This document shows positions 17,601-25,606 of a stretch of 64,000 nucleotides of DNA, piece after piece. The notes under the pieces were generated by a model that searched no databases, was not told the origin of the DNA, and was given only the letters and a program-made list of their open reading frames with translations. Position numbers and translations under genes: made by a program. The DNA comes from Caldilineaceae bacterium (GTDB lineage: Bacteria > Chloroflexota > Anaerolineae > Caldilineales > Caldilineaceae): assembly GCA_020846635.1 (NCBI GenBank), contig JADLDO010000028.1:310001-374000 (forward strand). Reading direction: 5' to 3'. Numbering within the stretch: position 1 is the stretch's first letter; the number at the start of each line of letters is the position of its first letter.

Positions 17601-19005
17601 CGCCGGAGGTAATGATCATCTGCGCGACTTGTGTAAGGTAGAGTTGTGTCTCTGGAGAGCTATCTCCTGCCATCTCCTGGAACTTCTCGCGCCCAGAAAT
17701 GAACGGTGCGAGAACCTTATTCCTGTCCACGTTGGCGGGGGCATTTTGCAGGAAGGCCTGTGTAAATGCAGTGGCCGCGACGAAATACTCATCGATGATC
17801 TCTGTTGCCGGGCGATCCAACGTGGGGCCTGCATCAACTGTGATGGCAATCGGTGCCGAACTGTCCATCGTGGAGAGATTGACCAGTGTCATCGTTGCCG
17901 CGCCCGCTGCCAGCGGTGGAATCTGTACGGAGAAGACCTGCCGCGCCGGGTCGTCCGGGTTCTGCGTGATAATCCCCGCAAACTCGTATTCTTTGCCATC
18001 CACCCCGGATTTAAAGCGGGCAACATTGCCAAGCGTCGAATAGAGATTGAAACCTGTTACATCCATCTCGATAATCGCGCCCGGTGCGCCATGCAGCCCG
18101 GCCTGAGCAGATTGCGCCATTCCCTGTTGACCATTCGACGAGATAAAGATATCGCCAACGGTCACCTCCGGCAGCGGGTCGGAGACTACATTGTTGCCAA
18201 CAATACTGGCCGTATTGACGACGACGATCTCACCAACACCGTCGCCATTAGCATCTGGCAGCAGGTTGTAGTTGACGACAGCCTGGCCTTCCTGCACACG
18301 CGGCGCAAAACCTGCGGAGGAGACTGCCGGCGGCTTCTGCATGGGCGTGCTGGTTTCGACATCTTGTGCGCCCAGGAAGGTCACGCCCATATTTTCCCAT
18401 TCAATGTTGAACTCACTTGTGACCTCATCCTGGCTCTTCTCGGTCACTTTCATCGTGGCCCCTTGGGGCAGCCCACCGGGTGGCACCATGATGACACTGC
18501 CAATGTCCGTCGCCGCCACAGCCGCGCCACTGGCATTTGCGGTTGTTTCTTGCGCCGGGTTGGGCACATTCGTCACGGTGATCTCGGCGTAGCCCTGGCG
18601 TGTGCCGCGCGCCACCGCGCTCAACTTGACGTTGCCCGCGGGCAGTTGGCTGCTGTCCAGGAGCAGGGTGAAACCATCGGCAGGCGTGTTATCTGTGCCC
18701 AACGCCACATCGTTGGCAAAGAAATTAACCGAACCGACTCCACCGCTGTAGAGAGGTTGGGCGGAAAGCACGAAGCTGCCCGCGACAATGCTGCCTGCTC
18801 TTGGACTGTTGATGCGGATATCCGCACTTTGCCCAGCGCCGAGAAAAGGAACGTAAACGCCATCGCCCTCCTGCCGGAGATTGGAGGGTACTGCTGCCTG
18901 TGCAGGCAGGGCAAAGAGAATCGGCTGGATGGCAAACGCCATGACCAGAAAAGCTGATATCCATCGTGAAACGGATCGTGAAACCATACGCATACTGTTG
19001 TTCAT
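14620..19005 (-). CDS. Giant secreted repeat protein (1461 aa), beta-solenoid-like
   Basis: Exported surface protein of unknown function. Signal peptide about residues 1-38, ending ALPAQA. An Ig-like segment follows (SPRAGSIVAGSFVLSAQP). A hydrophobic stretch is at about 505-535 and a Cys/Pro/Gly linker with an uninterrupted run of 17 Gly at about 580-597. A WTGSGDGTSWEDSANW domain at about 705-720 is of the kind found in front of autotransporter-like helices. Residues about 800-1415 are just over three copies of a 183-residue repeat rich in Gly, Thr and Asn (TLNFTGGKLAFLSGTLLG, INNQGSFTLGG, STFNNSGTFE), which suggests a beta-helix. Its start lies 30 bases after the cytochrome gene, so the two are probably cotranscribed. 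Confidence 0.85.
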   Translation of the reverse strand: MNNSMRMVSRSVSRWISAFLVMAFAIQPILFALPAQAAVPSNLRQEGDGVYVPFLGAGQSADIRINSPRAGSIVAGSFVLSAQPLYSGGVGSVNFFANDVALGTDNTPADGFTLLLDSSQLPAGNVKLSAVARGTRQGYAEITVTNVPNPAQETTANASGAAVAATDIGSVIMVPPGGLPQGATMKVTEKSQDEVTSEFNIEWENMGVTFLGAQDVETSTPMQKPPAVSSAGFAPRVQEGQAVVNYNLLPDANGDGVGEIVVVNTASIVGNNVVSDPLPEVTVGDIFISSNGQQGMAQSAQAGLHGAPGAIIEMDVTGFNLYSTLGNVARFKSGVDGKEYEFAGIITQNPDDPARQVFSVQIPPLAAGAATMTLVNLSTMDSSAPIAITVDAGPTLDRPATEIIDEYFVAATAFTQAFLQNAPANVDRNKVLAPFISGREKFQEMAGDSSPETQLYLTQVAQMIITSGALSLENGLPAATTAAIELFGRCFDPRDDGMFGGRRGFKNTTLIMITIVGVATVLTGGTAAVILGIGGVLAGGLREFLDTNTPDCPPPPPCPPGGGGSGMPGMGSAPPPGGNLCGGGGGGGGGGGGGGGGGNPLASTAATSSFFTQEPGRTKIFVISDGDRLPFTGSSDRGGYFFLPLVPQDKPFTATAIDTLTGQVRTYSGIGPKLGQSLVIWFDFFSDENEAIENNWTGSGDGTSWEDSANWSLGVVPGPTHKAVLNIPANPTITINSNVIVNSIESAEALTMVGGSVDLLAASTMSGKLTIQGSANDLTLYNSLTLNGPLEWAGGEIRSNDSRTGKLILKGTTTVTGAGTKYIRGGVTIDNQGTFTLGGTSAIYGGDASTFNNSGTFEFTTAASYHGHAYSGDSVFNNSGTIRKVGAETAILETTLNNSATGKIDVQGGILELEEGGTSQGGSFTVASGASLDFTTQTFTMTGTYVGTGAGQVRINGATLAVASGSTATLNFTGGKLAFLSGTLLGPGTFTLQGPVVVEGSGTKYIRGGVTINNQGSFTLGGTSDIFGGDASTFNNSGTFELTTAASYHGHAYSGATVFNNSGTVRKVGTEVAILETTLNNSATGKIEVKAGTLELEEGGTSQGGSFTVDSGAFLDFTSETFTLAGSYTGAGAGQVRINGATLAVASGSTATLNFTGGKLAFLSGTLLGPGTFTLQGPVVVEGSGSKYIRGGVIINNQGSFTLGGTSAIYGGDASTFNNSGTFEFTTAASYHGHAYSGATVFNNNGTIRKVGAETAILETTLNNSATGKIDVQGGILELEEGGISQGGTFTVGSGASLDFTTETFTLTGTYVGTGAGQVRINGATLAVASGSTATLNFTGGKLAFLSGTLLGPGTFTLQGPIVASESGTKVIRGGVTINNQGSFTLGGTSDIYGGDASTFNNSGTFEFASNASYKGYSYGEGTDFDNTGAVTNSGAGTPELEACYTGNPLPPGIVLDNRCP
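14760..16600 (-). repeat. 549-bp tandem repeat array inside the giant protein gene
   Basis: Marker GGAAGCGTC recurs at 14812, 15361, 15910 and 16459, each exactly 549 bases apart, and ACCGCTGAG at 14962, 15511 and 16060 shows the same period. Copies are near identical at DNA level, so duplication is recent or maintained by gene conversion. End copies are partial and diverged. Confidence 0.95.
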
Positions 19006-19035
19006 TCTTCTGACTCCGGTGGGGATAGGATGAGT

Positions 19036-21228
19036 CTAATCTGTCGGAATTGGTTGAATTGCGATTGGGAGGGTGTCAGGCCCGATCGAACGAAGAAAAG
19101 CGACCAGGTCTGCAAGTTCTGCATTGCTGAGAGGAGGCCGTTCCGTCTGCAAAAGAGGATGGCCTGAGCGCAGGAGATCTTCCAGGGTGAGGGCCGAGCC
19201 ATCATGAAAATAAGGTGCTGTGAGCCCAACACCTAAGAGTGAGGGGACATCGAAACCTCCTTTCCCGCGAACATCGCGTTCGCCATAGGTACCCACGTCG
19301 CGCAGAACCGAGTTGATCATGCCGTCACCGTCGGGGTCGAGCGTGCCAGGTTCGCCAGGAAGCGCGCTGATCGTCCATGCCGATCCGCCGTGGCAACTGT
19401 TACAGCTTTGCGCCGTAAAAAGGGCGCGTCCGGCAGCGAGATCTACTCTGTTGTCTGTCGTGTTGTCGGCTGGGGCGACGATATGAACCGGACGCATCCC
19501 GCGCAACAAAAACGCCGACAGCGCGTCCAAGTCCGCATTGCGCCCTGCCAGGGGCGCGCCAAGCAGCGTTGGCCCCTCGCCAGGGATGAGCCCCAGACCA
19601 CTTTGGATCTCGTGGATCGTCTCCTCGACATCCTGGGCTTCATCCAGGGTAGCCGACCAGTGCCAGGGCAGCGTATCCGCTGCATTCCAGAACATGGGAG
19701 ATTGGCGCGGCCCATCCGGGAAGAGCCAGGTAATGCCGTCGGGCCAGCCGTCAAAATGGCAGGACGCACAGGATGTCCACCCCCCACGCGAGAGGCGTGG
19801 GTTTGTCGCATTGTGAAAAAGAATCTTGCCTGCCAGCACGTCAGACGGCAGGGTTTCGGCTGTGACTTCGATCTCCGCAAGCAGCGCCAACTGCTCCATG
19901 TCATAGAGGCTGACTGTGCGCGAAAGATAATTCATCACATAGGCATGTTTGCCATCCGCCGAGAGGACAATGCCGCGCGGGTTTTTGCCCGTCGCCAGGA
20001 ATTTGACCAGGCGCGGCTGGTCGGGTGTGGAAATATTCACAACCTCCAGTTGATCGCTGCCGCCATGCACCAGATAGAGCATACGTCCATCCGGTGAGGG
20101 CGCGGCGGCTGCGGGGTTGTTGACCGGGCTGCCAAAGACCTGCTGGTCATTCAGATGGAGCGCGGTGCTGGGCAATTCTGCCTTGCGCGCGAGATCGAGC
20201 GTAGCGACCGCGGCAAAGGTCGTCGTGGTCATGCCATTGGGCAGGGCAGGCGAAGCACGTACATGGGGCAGCCAGGCACGCCCACCCTGAACTGCAATCG
20301 AAGCCATCAAACTGGGCAGACCATGCTCATTTGGCGGCACGATCAGTTCGCCCACTACTTGCAGCAAAGCCGTATCAATGAGGGTCACGCGCCCTTGCCG
20401 GCTGTCGTTTTCCGCCTCAATCGTGTCCGGGATCGGAAACCCAAAGAGGTGAGTGACCAGCAGCCGCTCGTCATCGCCTTGAGCAGTCGCCGCGGTAATC
20501 GCCAGCGCATAGGGGGTAGCGCTTACATCGATTCTCTCCACGATCTGGAGTGAGGCCGTGTCCACCGCCACGACAGCAGCTTCCGCCATCAGCGACACAA
20601 AGAGATGGTTCCCATCTGCGCTCAACACCACGCCACCTGGCTCACTGCCAACAACGAGGGAGCCTACGACCGTGGACGACGCAGCATCCAGCACAAGCAC
20701 GCGGCCTTGCGCCCGGTCAGCGACAAAGATCGATCCACCGTCGTGCGCGATGGCGATTGACCAGGGCTCCCCGCCAATCTCAAATTCACCCTGCTTCTGG
20801 AAGGAGTCCCCGCCAGCCGCGGAGTCGCTCATTACAGAGATCGTTCCTGCATCGGGATTTACGACCCAAACCGAGTTGTCCACAGGGTTGATGGCGATGG
20901 GGCTGGACCACGCTGCGTAGGCAGGGGACGCGCTCGGTGGTTGGCTGACCAGGGGGAGATAGATGGCCCCCTCTGTGCCGGCTGACGGCTCACCGGCGCG
21001 ATCCATTGCACGCGCAACACCCGCCCCTAGGAGAAGCGTGCAGAGTGCTGTCCAAAGCAGAGCCGGTATGTGTATGGGTTGACGCGGGACGGGTTGCGTG
21101 TTGTGATTGTCCCAAAAGCAGCGAAGATTTATCGTCGAATTCTCATAACCTAGCCCGCGGTCGAAAAGCGCCAATGCGGCACTGAGTCGTGGGGCAGCTA
21201 ACAGGAATCGGGGGATACTGAAGGTCAT
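19036..21228 (-). CDS. YVTN beta-propeller protein with di-heme cytochrome c domain
   Basis: Secreted or anchored redox protein. A hydrophobic segment at about residues 54-72 (PALLWTALCTLLLGAGVARA) acts as signal or anchor. Residues about 105-455 form a propeller with repeated motifs such as VLSADGKHAYVMNY and VSLMAEAAVVAVDTASLQIV. The C-terminal third has two c-type heme sites, C487ASCH and C609NSCH, in a layout like bacterial cytochrome c peroxidase/MauG proteins (TLPWHWSATLDE, SLLGVGLTAPYFHDGSALTLEDL). Substrate is unknown. The ATG at 21226-21228 is used; a later start nearer the hydrophobic segment is possible. It precedes the giant repeat gene by 30 bases on the same strand. Confidence 0.87.
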   Translation of the reverse strand: MTFSIPRFLLAAPRLSAALALFDRGLGYENSTINLRCFWDNHNTQPVPRQPIHIPALLWTALCTLLLGAGVARAMDRAGEPSAGTEGAIYLPLVSQPPSASPAYAAWSSPIAINPVDNSVWVVNPDAGTISVMSDSAAGGDSFQKQGEFEIGGEPWSIAIAHDGGSIFVADRAQGRVLVLDAASSTVVGSLVVGSEPGGVVLSADGNHLFVSLMAEAAVVAVDTASLQIVERIDVSATPYALAITAATAQGDDERLLVTHLFGFPIPDTIEAENDSRQGRVTLIDTALLQVVGELIVPPNEHGLPSLMASIAVQGGRAWLPHVRASPALPNGMTTTTFAAVATLDLARKAELPSTALHLNDQQVFGSPVNNPAAAAPSPDGRMLYLVHGGSDQLEVVNISTPDQPRLVKFLATGKNPRGIVLSADGKHAYVMNYLSRTVSLYDMEQLALLAEIEVTAETLPSDVLAGKILFHNATNPRLSRGGWTSCASCHFDGWPDGITWLFPDGPRQSPMFWNAADTLPWHWSATLDEAQDVEETIHEIQSGLGLIPGEGPTLLGAPLAGRNADLDALSAFLLRGMRPVHIVAPADNTTDNRVDLAAGRALFTAQSCNSCHGGSAWTISALPGEPGTLDPDGDGMINSVLRDVGTYGERDVRGKGGFDVPSLLGVGLTAPYFHDGSALTLEDLLRSGHPLLQTERPPLSNAELADLVAFLRSIGPDTLPIAIQPIPTD

Positions 21229-21346
21229 TGTATTGAAGCCGGTCTATACGTCAAGTATACGACTTAGCACTTTTGTAGGATACGCGGGTCAGGAACCGCT
21301 GAAACGTGAAAAATGTCACGTCCCGGCAAATAAAAAGGCAGGCTGT

Positions 21347-21375
21347 TTGTCAGCCATGATCGACACGACTATACT
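21347..21375 (+). promoter_or_regulatory. Sigma70-type promoter for the PhyH-like gene
   Basis: TTGTCA (21347-21352), 17 bases, TATACT (21370-21375). The start site would be about 21382, some 55 bases before the ATG at 21437, across a purine-rich stretch of repeated AGAGAAGAAT units (21389-21428). Confidence 0.6.
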
Positions 21376-21436
21376 ACACAGTACCTACAGAAGAATAGAG
21401 AAGAATAGAGAAAAATAGAGAGGAAGAAGGGGGATC

Positions 21437-22249
21437 ATGCAACTTAGCCGTCAACAGCGTGATTGTTTTGAAACCTTTGGCTATTTGCTCCTACCGGGGC
21501 TATTAAGCGAGGAGATCGGCTGGATCACAGACGAGTTTGAAGCGGTTTTCCAAAACCGCGGCGTTGTCCACGATGGCAGCAAACGTTCAACTGTGGTGCC
21601 CTTCATTGACCAGCGTGAGAAGCTCTGCACACTGCTGGATCATCCTAAGGTGAGCGGGCTCATTGCCGGGCTGCTGGGTGATGATTTTAACTATGTGGGC
21701 GGAGACGGCAATTACTACACGGGTGATACTGCCTGGCACAGCGACGGCTGGCACGATGTCGGTAAGTTCCTAAAGGTGGCCCTCTATCTCGACCCTGTTA
21801 CCAGCACCACCGGCTGTTTGCGCGTGATCCCCGGCACTCACAAGGTAGAGATCAAGGATTGGGATGCGCGCAAGGCCCGCAACGCTGAGGAACTTTGGGG
21901 TATGGCACAGAACCAAGTGCCTGCCGTCGCGCTGGAGTCCAACCCTGGTGATGTGGTTGCCTTTAACCACAACTTGATGCATGCCTCGTTTGGCGGCAGT
22001 TCGCGCCGGCGCATGTTCACGCTCAACTGCTCTGCCCGCGCCACGAATGGGGCCGAGGTTGAAGACCTGGAGCGTTACGTCGCTTCGCATGCGCGTTTCT
22101 GGCTCGACCAGATGCACTCCGATGTGATGCGCAGCACAGCTTCACCCCAGCGCATGGCGCACTTGGCGCAGGTGATGGCGCATGAAAGCCACCTCCCCGC
22201 GCTATCCGCCAAAGCCCGCGCCGAGGCAGCCGAGCCTGCACGCGGCTGA
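21437..22249 (+). CDS. Phytanoyl-CoA dioxygenase (PhyH) family oxygenase
   Basis: Fe(II)/2-oxoglutarate-dependent oxygenase of unknown substrate. The iron-binding facial triad is visible: His101 and Asp103 in WHSDGWHD, and His182 in FNHNLMHAS; arginines 190-192 just after it are placed to bind 2-oxoglutarate. TGCLRVIPGTHK is a further family mark. Length 270 is usual for bacterial PhyH proteins, which hydroxylate diverse small molecules. AGGGGG lies directly upstream of the ATG at 21437. The next gene is convergent, so it appears monocistronic. Confidence 0.9.
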   Translation: MQLSRQQRDCFETFGYLLLPGLLSEEIGWITDEFEAVFQNRGVVHDGSKRSTVVPFIDQREKLCTLLDHPKVSGLIAGLLGDDFNYVGGDGNYYTGDTAWHSDGWHDVGKFLKVALYLDPVTSTTGCLRVIPGTHKVEIKDWDARKARNAEELWGMAQNQVPAVALESNPGDVVAFNHNLMHASFGGSSRRRMFTLNCSARATNGAEVEDLERYVASHARFWLDQMHSDVMRSTASPQRMAHLAQVMAHESHLPALSAKARAEAAEPARG

Positions 22250-22300
22250 TCAACGAATGAGGCACTGCCATTGCACAGGTGGCACAGGTGCGATGGCACA

Positions 22301-23164
22301 TTAGGTCAAAATGGGGCCACCGAGCAGCGCATCACGGCAGCGTTCACAATCGACCCTGCTACAGTGGGTGATGCTCGGATTGGCCCGAATTGCCGCCGCG
22401 GCGGCTTCGAGAGCCTGTTGCGCGGGAAAGATCTGCCACTGACTTTCTCCTACCCTTGCCTCGCGCCGCCAGGGGTGCAAGGTAGGGGCAAAATGCTCAA
22501 AGCCATCGGAGCAGCTACCGGCTTCGACCATTTGCGGCTGACCTTGCCGGTCATTGGCCCAGCGCCGGAAGGGTATACGGCCCGCTTCCTGCTCTGCAAG
22601 ATGCAACAGCGTCATCTTATCCAGGCCCACGCCCATGAGCAGCACAGAGCCCGCTGCCTCGACCAACGCCTGCAAAGGCGCATAGACATTCAGTGCGCTT
22701 TGCCCGGCGATCAGCGCGCCGGCGCGCTGCCCCACGGCACTAAACGAATTGAGGGGGTGATCCCCGCGGCTGCGCTGCGGAATGTTCAGCACCGCTGCGG
22801 GGATTGCGCCCATCTCCTCGTCAATTGTCTGGGTGGTGGGTGTGTAGATCTGATTGCTGCCGCTGTTCGAGCCGGTATATCGATCATAGTCCCACCCGTT
22901 GCGCTGTACCTGTAGGGCTGGCGGAGGGAACACGGCAAAGCTGTAGGAATAGGTGGGCACGACCAACGTGCATCCTTCTTCAAGAAAGGCCCGCACAACA
23001 GCCTCTGCCCCACCTGTGACATGCCCAAACGAATGTAGAGAAGAATGCACACAGACCGGCTGCCCCGCAAGATCGAACTGCCGGATGGCGGCTTGAATGT
23101 CGGATTGGCGTACCGCTGCAGTTGTCACTGACGCTCTCATTGTACTCTTCATTGTACCCGCCAT
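22301..23164 (-). CDS. AAC(3)-superfamily N-acetyltransferase
   Basis: Acetyl-CoA-dependent acyltransferase of the Antibiotic_NAT fold (AAC(3)/YokD). Family marks are VHSSLHSFGHVTGGAEAVV near residue 39, the region VVPTYSYSF, RSRGDHPLNSFSAVG with the catalytic-type histidine, and VLLMGVGLDKMTLLHLAE. The C terminus contains four cysteines or histidines (HCSRVDCERC). I start at the ATG at 23164 because AAGGGGG is seven bases upstream; the frame stays open to 23407 but without homology. Length is 287, close to AAC(3). Chromosomal relatives are usually not resistance genes, so the substrate is left open. Confidence 0.87.
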   Translation of the reverse strand: MAGTMKSTMRASVTTAAVRQSDIQAAIRQFDLAGQPVCVHSSLHSFGHVTGGAEAVVRAFLEEGCTLVVPTYSYSFAVFPPPALQVQRNGWDYDRYTGSNSGSNQIYTPTTQTIDEEMGAIPAAVLNIPQRSRGDHPLNSFSAVGQRAGALIAGQSALNVYAPLQALVEAAGSVLLMGVGLDKMTLLHLAEQEAGRIPFRRWANDRQGQPQMVEAGSCSDGFEHFAPTLHPWRREARVGESQWQIFPAQQALEAAAAAIRANPSITHCSRVDCERCRDALLGGPILT

Positions 23165-23255
23165 TGTGATGCCCCCTTGAGCGTAAAAAACGGTCAATCC
23201 CCGTACGATTACCCTACCTAACACTTTCGCATCTATTTCTCGTACGTCTAGGTGG

Positions 23256-23284
23256 TTGATAATCAAGCACAGTTGGATTATAAA
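23256..23284 (+). promoter_or_regulatory. Probable promoter of the BON-domain gene
   Basis: TTGATA (23256-23261), 17 bases, TATAAA (23279-23284), with the ribosome site at 23321. Both hexamers differ from consensus by one base. Confidence 0.45.
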
Positions 23285-23334
23285 AGAGTTGCTGTGTTCG
23301 ATAGAGCTAGATTTTGCGAAAGGGAGGCCATTGT

Positions 23335-23619
23335 ATGAGTTTCTTTTCGGGCCTGTTCGGCTCCAAATCCAGGTATAACGACACGCAAATTGTTTCCCAG
23401 GCGACAACCGCCATTACGCATGATCCCATGATCAGCGATCCTGGCGCGCTGGTAGTAGCCAGCAAGCATGGCGTGATCACGGTCAGCGGCGTTGTGCAGA
23501 AGTCGCAAGAAAAGGATCGAATTGAGGGGGTGATCCGCAACGCGCTCACGACGATGGGGCTGAAGCATGACCGGATCGTCAACGATCTGCGAATGGCTCA
23601 GGAAGCAAAAATAAACTAA
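23335..23619 (+). CDS. BON-domain protein
   Basis: Small protein (94 residues) with one BON domain: IVSQATTAITHDPMISDPG, HGVITVSGVVQKSQEKDRIEG and a terminal VNDLRMA. BON domains bind lipids or glycans and occur in osmotic-stress proteins such as OsmY and Kbp. No signal peptide is present, so this one is probably cytosolic, like Kbp, but without its LysM domain. The ATG at 23335 has AGGGAGG seven bases upstream. It is divergent from the AAC(3)-like gene and precedes tRNA-Arg. Confidence 0.85.
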   Translation: MSFFSGLFGSKSRYNDTQIVSQATTAITHDPMISDPGALVVASKHGVITVSGVVQKSQEKDRIEGVIRNALTTMGLKHDRIVNDLRMAQEAKIN

Positions 23620-23820
23620 GCCCACCCCCTGGCGTCGCGCAACGCAGGTGGAGCGGCCTTGCCTCGCGGGCTGCTCACTCGTACTGGATGAATGCAAAGC
23701 ATGGCCCCCTGCTTTGCCTGGGTTTTGTGTTGGCTCTCCTTATTGCCTTGCGCTGTTTTTCCCATTCGGAATTTCTCCACAACTGTGGTATCCTTCCAGC
23801 GGTAGCCCTACCGCAATTGT

Positions 23821-23892
23821 GCCCCCATAGCTCAGAGGATAGAGCAGTGGTGTCCTAAACCATGTGCCCAGGTTCGAGTCCTGGTGGGGGCG
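23821..23892 (+). tRNA. tRNA-Arg (anticodon CCT)
   Basis: Full cloverleaf: acceptor GCCCCCA/TGGGGGC, D arm GCTC-GAGC, anticodon stem GTGGT/ACCAT with loop GTCCTAA, T arm CCAGG-TTCGAGT-CCTGG, discriminator G at 23892. The anticodon CCT reads AGG. The 3' CCA is not encoded. Loop position 32 is G, which is uncommon. It marks the left edge of the accessory stretch. Confidence 0.95.
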
Positions 23893-23976
23893 CTTCGGTA
23901 CGGTATATAGCACAGGATAAGCGTAGCGACCACTATATGTAGCAGTTACCGGCTGTTACAGTAGGAGGTCGCTATT

Positions 23977-24081
23977 TTGATTGGCGCGGGGTTTATCCCA
24001 TTGGCGATGGCGCTGGAACTCTTTCAATCCCAGGTTTTATGGTTGGGCCTTGCCACCTTTCTTTTTGGGGCACTTAATTGA
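23977..24081 (+). CDS. 34-residue hydrophobic small protein (putative)
   Basis: A short frame starts with TTG at 23977, eight bases after a perfect AGGAGG. It encodes 34 residues that are nearly all apolar (IGAGFIPLAMALELF, VLWLGLATFLFGAL) with a single acidic residue. This would be one membrane helix. No homologue is recognised. The good ribosome site and the clean hydrophobic pattern argue for a real gene; the non-ATG start and short length argue for caution. It could be a toxin-like peptide or a leader for the next gene. Confidence 0.4.
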   Translation: MIGAGFIPLAMALELFQSQVLWLGLATFLFGALN

Positions 24082-24167
24082 TTTGGATCATTTTCAAGCA
24101 CCGCGGTCGGGCGTATGGTAGTGACGCAGTACATTAATCAGCCTGCGGAGATAAAAGGAGAATGACC

Positions 24168-24827
24168 GTGAAACCGCAAATGCAGAAGAATAGTTGGATG
24201 ACCAAGTTGGGGATGGTAGCCGTGGCCCTCATGATCGCTGTGATTGGACTTCTGGACGCCGCGCCCGCCCAGGCGCACTGCGATTCCATCAACGGGCCGG
24301 TGGTGGAGGCTGCCGGCATGGCGCTAGACGAAGGCGATGTGACGCTGATCCTGCCCTATGTGCAGCCCGATGCCGAGGCAGAACTGACTGCCGCCTTCAA
24401 ACATACGCTGGAAGTGCGCGCCCTGGGGGCAGAGGCACAGGAACTGGCTGACCGCTTCTTCTTCGAGACGGCAGTCCGCCTTCACCGCCTGGGAGAGGAG
24501 GCTCCGTATACTGGTCTGAAAGAGGCCGCCGACCACGGTCCAGCCCTGACGAGCGCCGAGGCGGCAGTGGAGAGCGGCGAGTTGGCTAAAGTCAGTCTCC
24601 TGCTGACGGAGGCTGTGCGCAAGGGGACGGCGGCCAAGTTCAGCGCGATCGAGACGGCACGAGTGCATGCAGCAGAGGAGCAAACCGTCGCTGCCCAGCG
24701 TGAAGTCGTGGAGGCCGAGTTGATCTTCGAGACGTACGTGTATGAGTTGTACAATGCGGCACTGGGCGAGGCTATGCATGCTGAAGGGACAGTCCCAGAC
24801 GCTGCCCCCTCCGCCCACACTCACTAA
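24168..24827 (+). CDS. DUF6448-like exported protein
   Basis: Exported helical protein of unknown function. A signal peptide (MVAVALMIAVIGLLDAAPAQA) is cleaved before HCDSINGPVVEAA, the typical mature start of DUF6448 proteins. The rest is largely alpha-helical and acidic, ending in a His-rich tail (HTH). I prefer the GTG at 24168 because AAGGAG then has a seven-base spacer; the ATG at 24162 is one base from it and too close. It could bind metal through its N-terminal His-Cys pair and the tail, but that is speculation. Confidence 0.75.
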   Translation: MKPQMQKNSWMTKLGMVAVALMIAVIGLLDAAPAQAHCDSINGPVVEAAGMALDEGDVTLILPYVQPDAEAELTAAFKHTLEVRALGAEAQELADRFFFETAVRLHRLGEEAPYTGLKEAADHGPALTSAEAAVESGELAKVSLLLTEAVRKGTAAKFSAIETARVHAAEEQTVAAQREVVEAELIFETYVYELYNAALGEAMHAEGTVPDAAPSAHTH

Positions 24828-24877
24828 GCGCCATCGCCTGTCCGTCGCCCCGAAGGGGACGAGGAGTTCTAGTAACC

Positions 24878-24938
24878 GAGACACGCTACGTAAAGAGGCC
24901 GCTCTGTCAAGGAGCGGCCTCTTTACGTAGCGTGTCTC
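24878..24938. repeat. Perfect 27-bp palindrome with 7-base loop
   Basis: The arm at 24878-24904 (begins GAGACACGCTACG, ends GGCCGCTC) is exactly repeated inverted at 24912-24938. The loop is TGTCAAG. No T-run follows on either side, so it is stronger than needed for termination and not of standard form. It may be a cruciform site, a foldback element or a processed transcript end. Confidence 0.9.
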
Positions 24939-25242
24939 ACGCTGAAAGTGTTAAAGCCGGCACCAATGTAGCGATGCATAGTTTGCGACCTAGCCTAATC
25001 ACTGGCACAATCAGTATCTACCATGTATTAGCCCTTGCTGCTCGTTCAGCCCCAGATCAACCACGTCGTACTGCCGCGAATTCGCACGCAAGCCCGTGTC
25101 CACCTGTTCAGATATTTGACCGACACATACTGCTCCCTTTGGCGCGTGCATACAACGGCTGGAACGTGGTTAGCTCGAACATGGATACAACTTCGCCGAT
25201 TCTCTAGACAGTCCACCATCGAACCGTAGGATCTGCCACTTG
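24939..25242. other. Gene-poor stretch in the accessory region
   Basis: 304 bases. A plus-strand frame (24932-25207) is open, but it starts inside the palindrome, has no ribosome site and shows no family likeness. I see no other structure. Confidence 0.4.
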
Positions 25243-25599
25243 ATGAAACTTGACGACCTCCAACCCAACGCCGCCATACGCGGCGTCCTTCCCGACTCCC
25301 TGGTCACGGTTGTCAGCGTCCAATGGTTCGGCTCTGAAGCGTTGGAACTGACCTATAAGACCGCCACCGGCAAAGTCGCCAACGAGCTGCTAAGCCAGGC
25401 CGCCGAAGCCAACACAATGGAGAACTTCGAGCCGATCTTCAACAAACAACTGGAGAACCTCTTCATCGAGCGCATCGACGACAACGAAGAAATTTTCATG
25501 CGCCTCATGAACGACGACCGCTTCCGCGAAGTCGCCGCTAAACACCTTATGCGCGCCGCCTACGAGCAGATCACCGCAAAGACACCAAGCCAGAACTGA
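25243..25599 (+). pseudogene. Chimeric relic: helicase N terminus joined to restriction-subunit-like C terminus
   Basis: The first 45 or so residues (MKLDDLQPNAAIRGVLPDSL, VSVQWFGSEALELTYK, GKVANELL) match the beginning of large SNF2-type helicases of bacterial defence loci, which are around 1000 residues. The text then jumps, without a frame change, to MENFEPIFNKQLENLFIERI and NEEIFMRLMNDDRFREVAAK, which resembles the extreme C terminus of type I restriction HsdR-like subunits. The whole catalytic middle is absent. The simplest reading is a deletion that fused the ends of two genes, leaving a 118-residue frame. Whether it is still expressed is unknown; recognition is from memory of the families. 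Confidence 0.6.
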
Positions 25600-25606
25600 T
25601 TTGGGC

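Noticed and set aside
22301..23164. Aminoglycoside resistance gene
   Set aside because: The fold is AAC(3)-like, but many chromosomal members are not resistance enzymes and there is no mobile context.
24932..25207. Plus-strand frame of 91 codons
   Set aside because: Starts within the palindrome, has no ribosome site and no likeness to a protein family.
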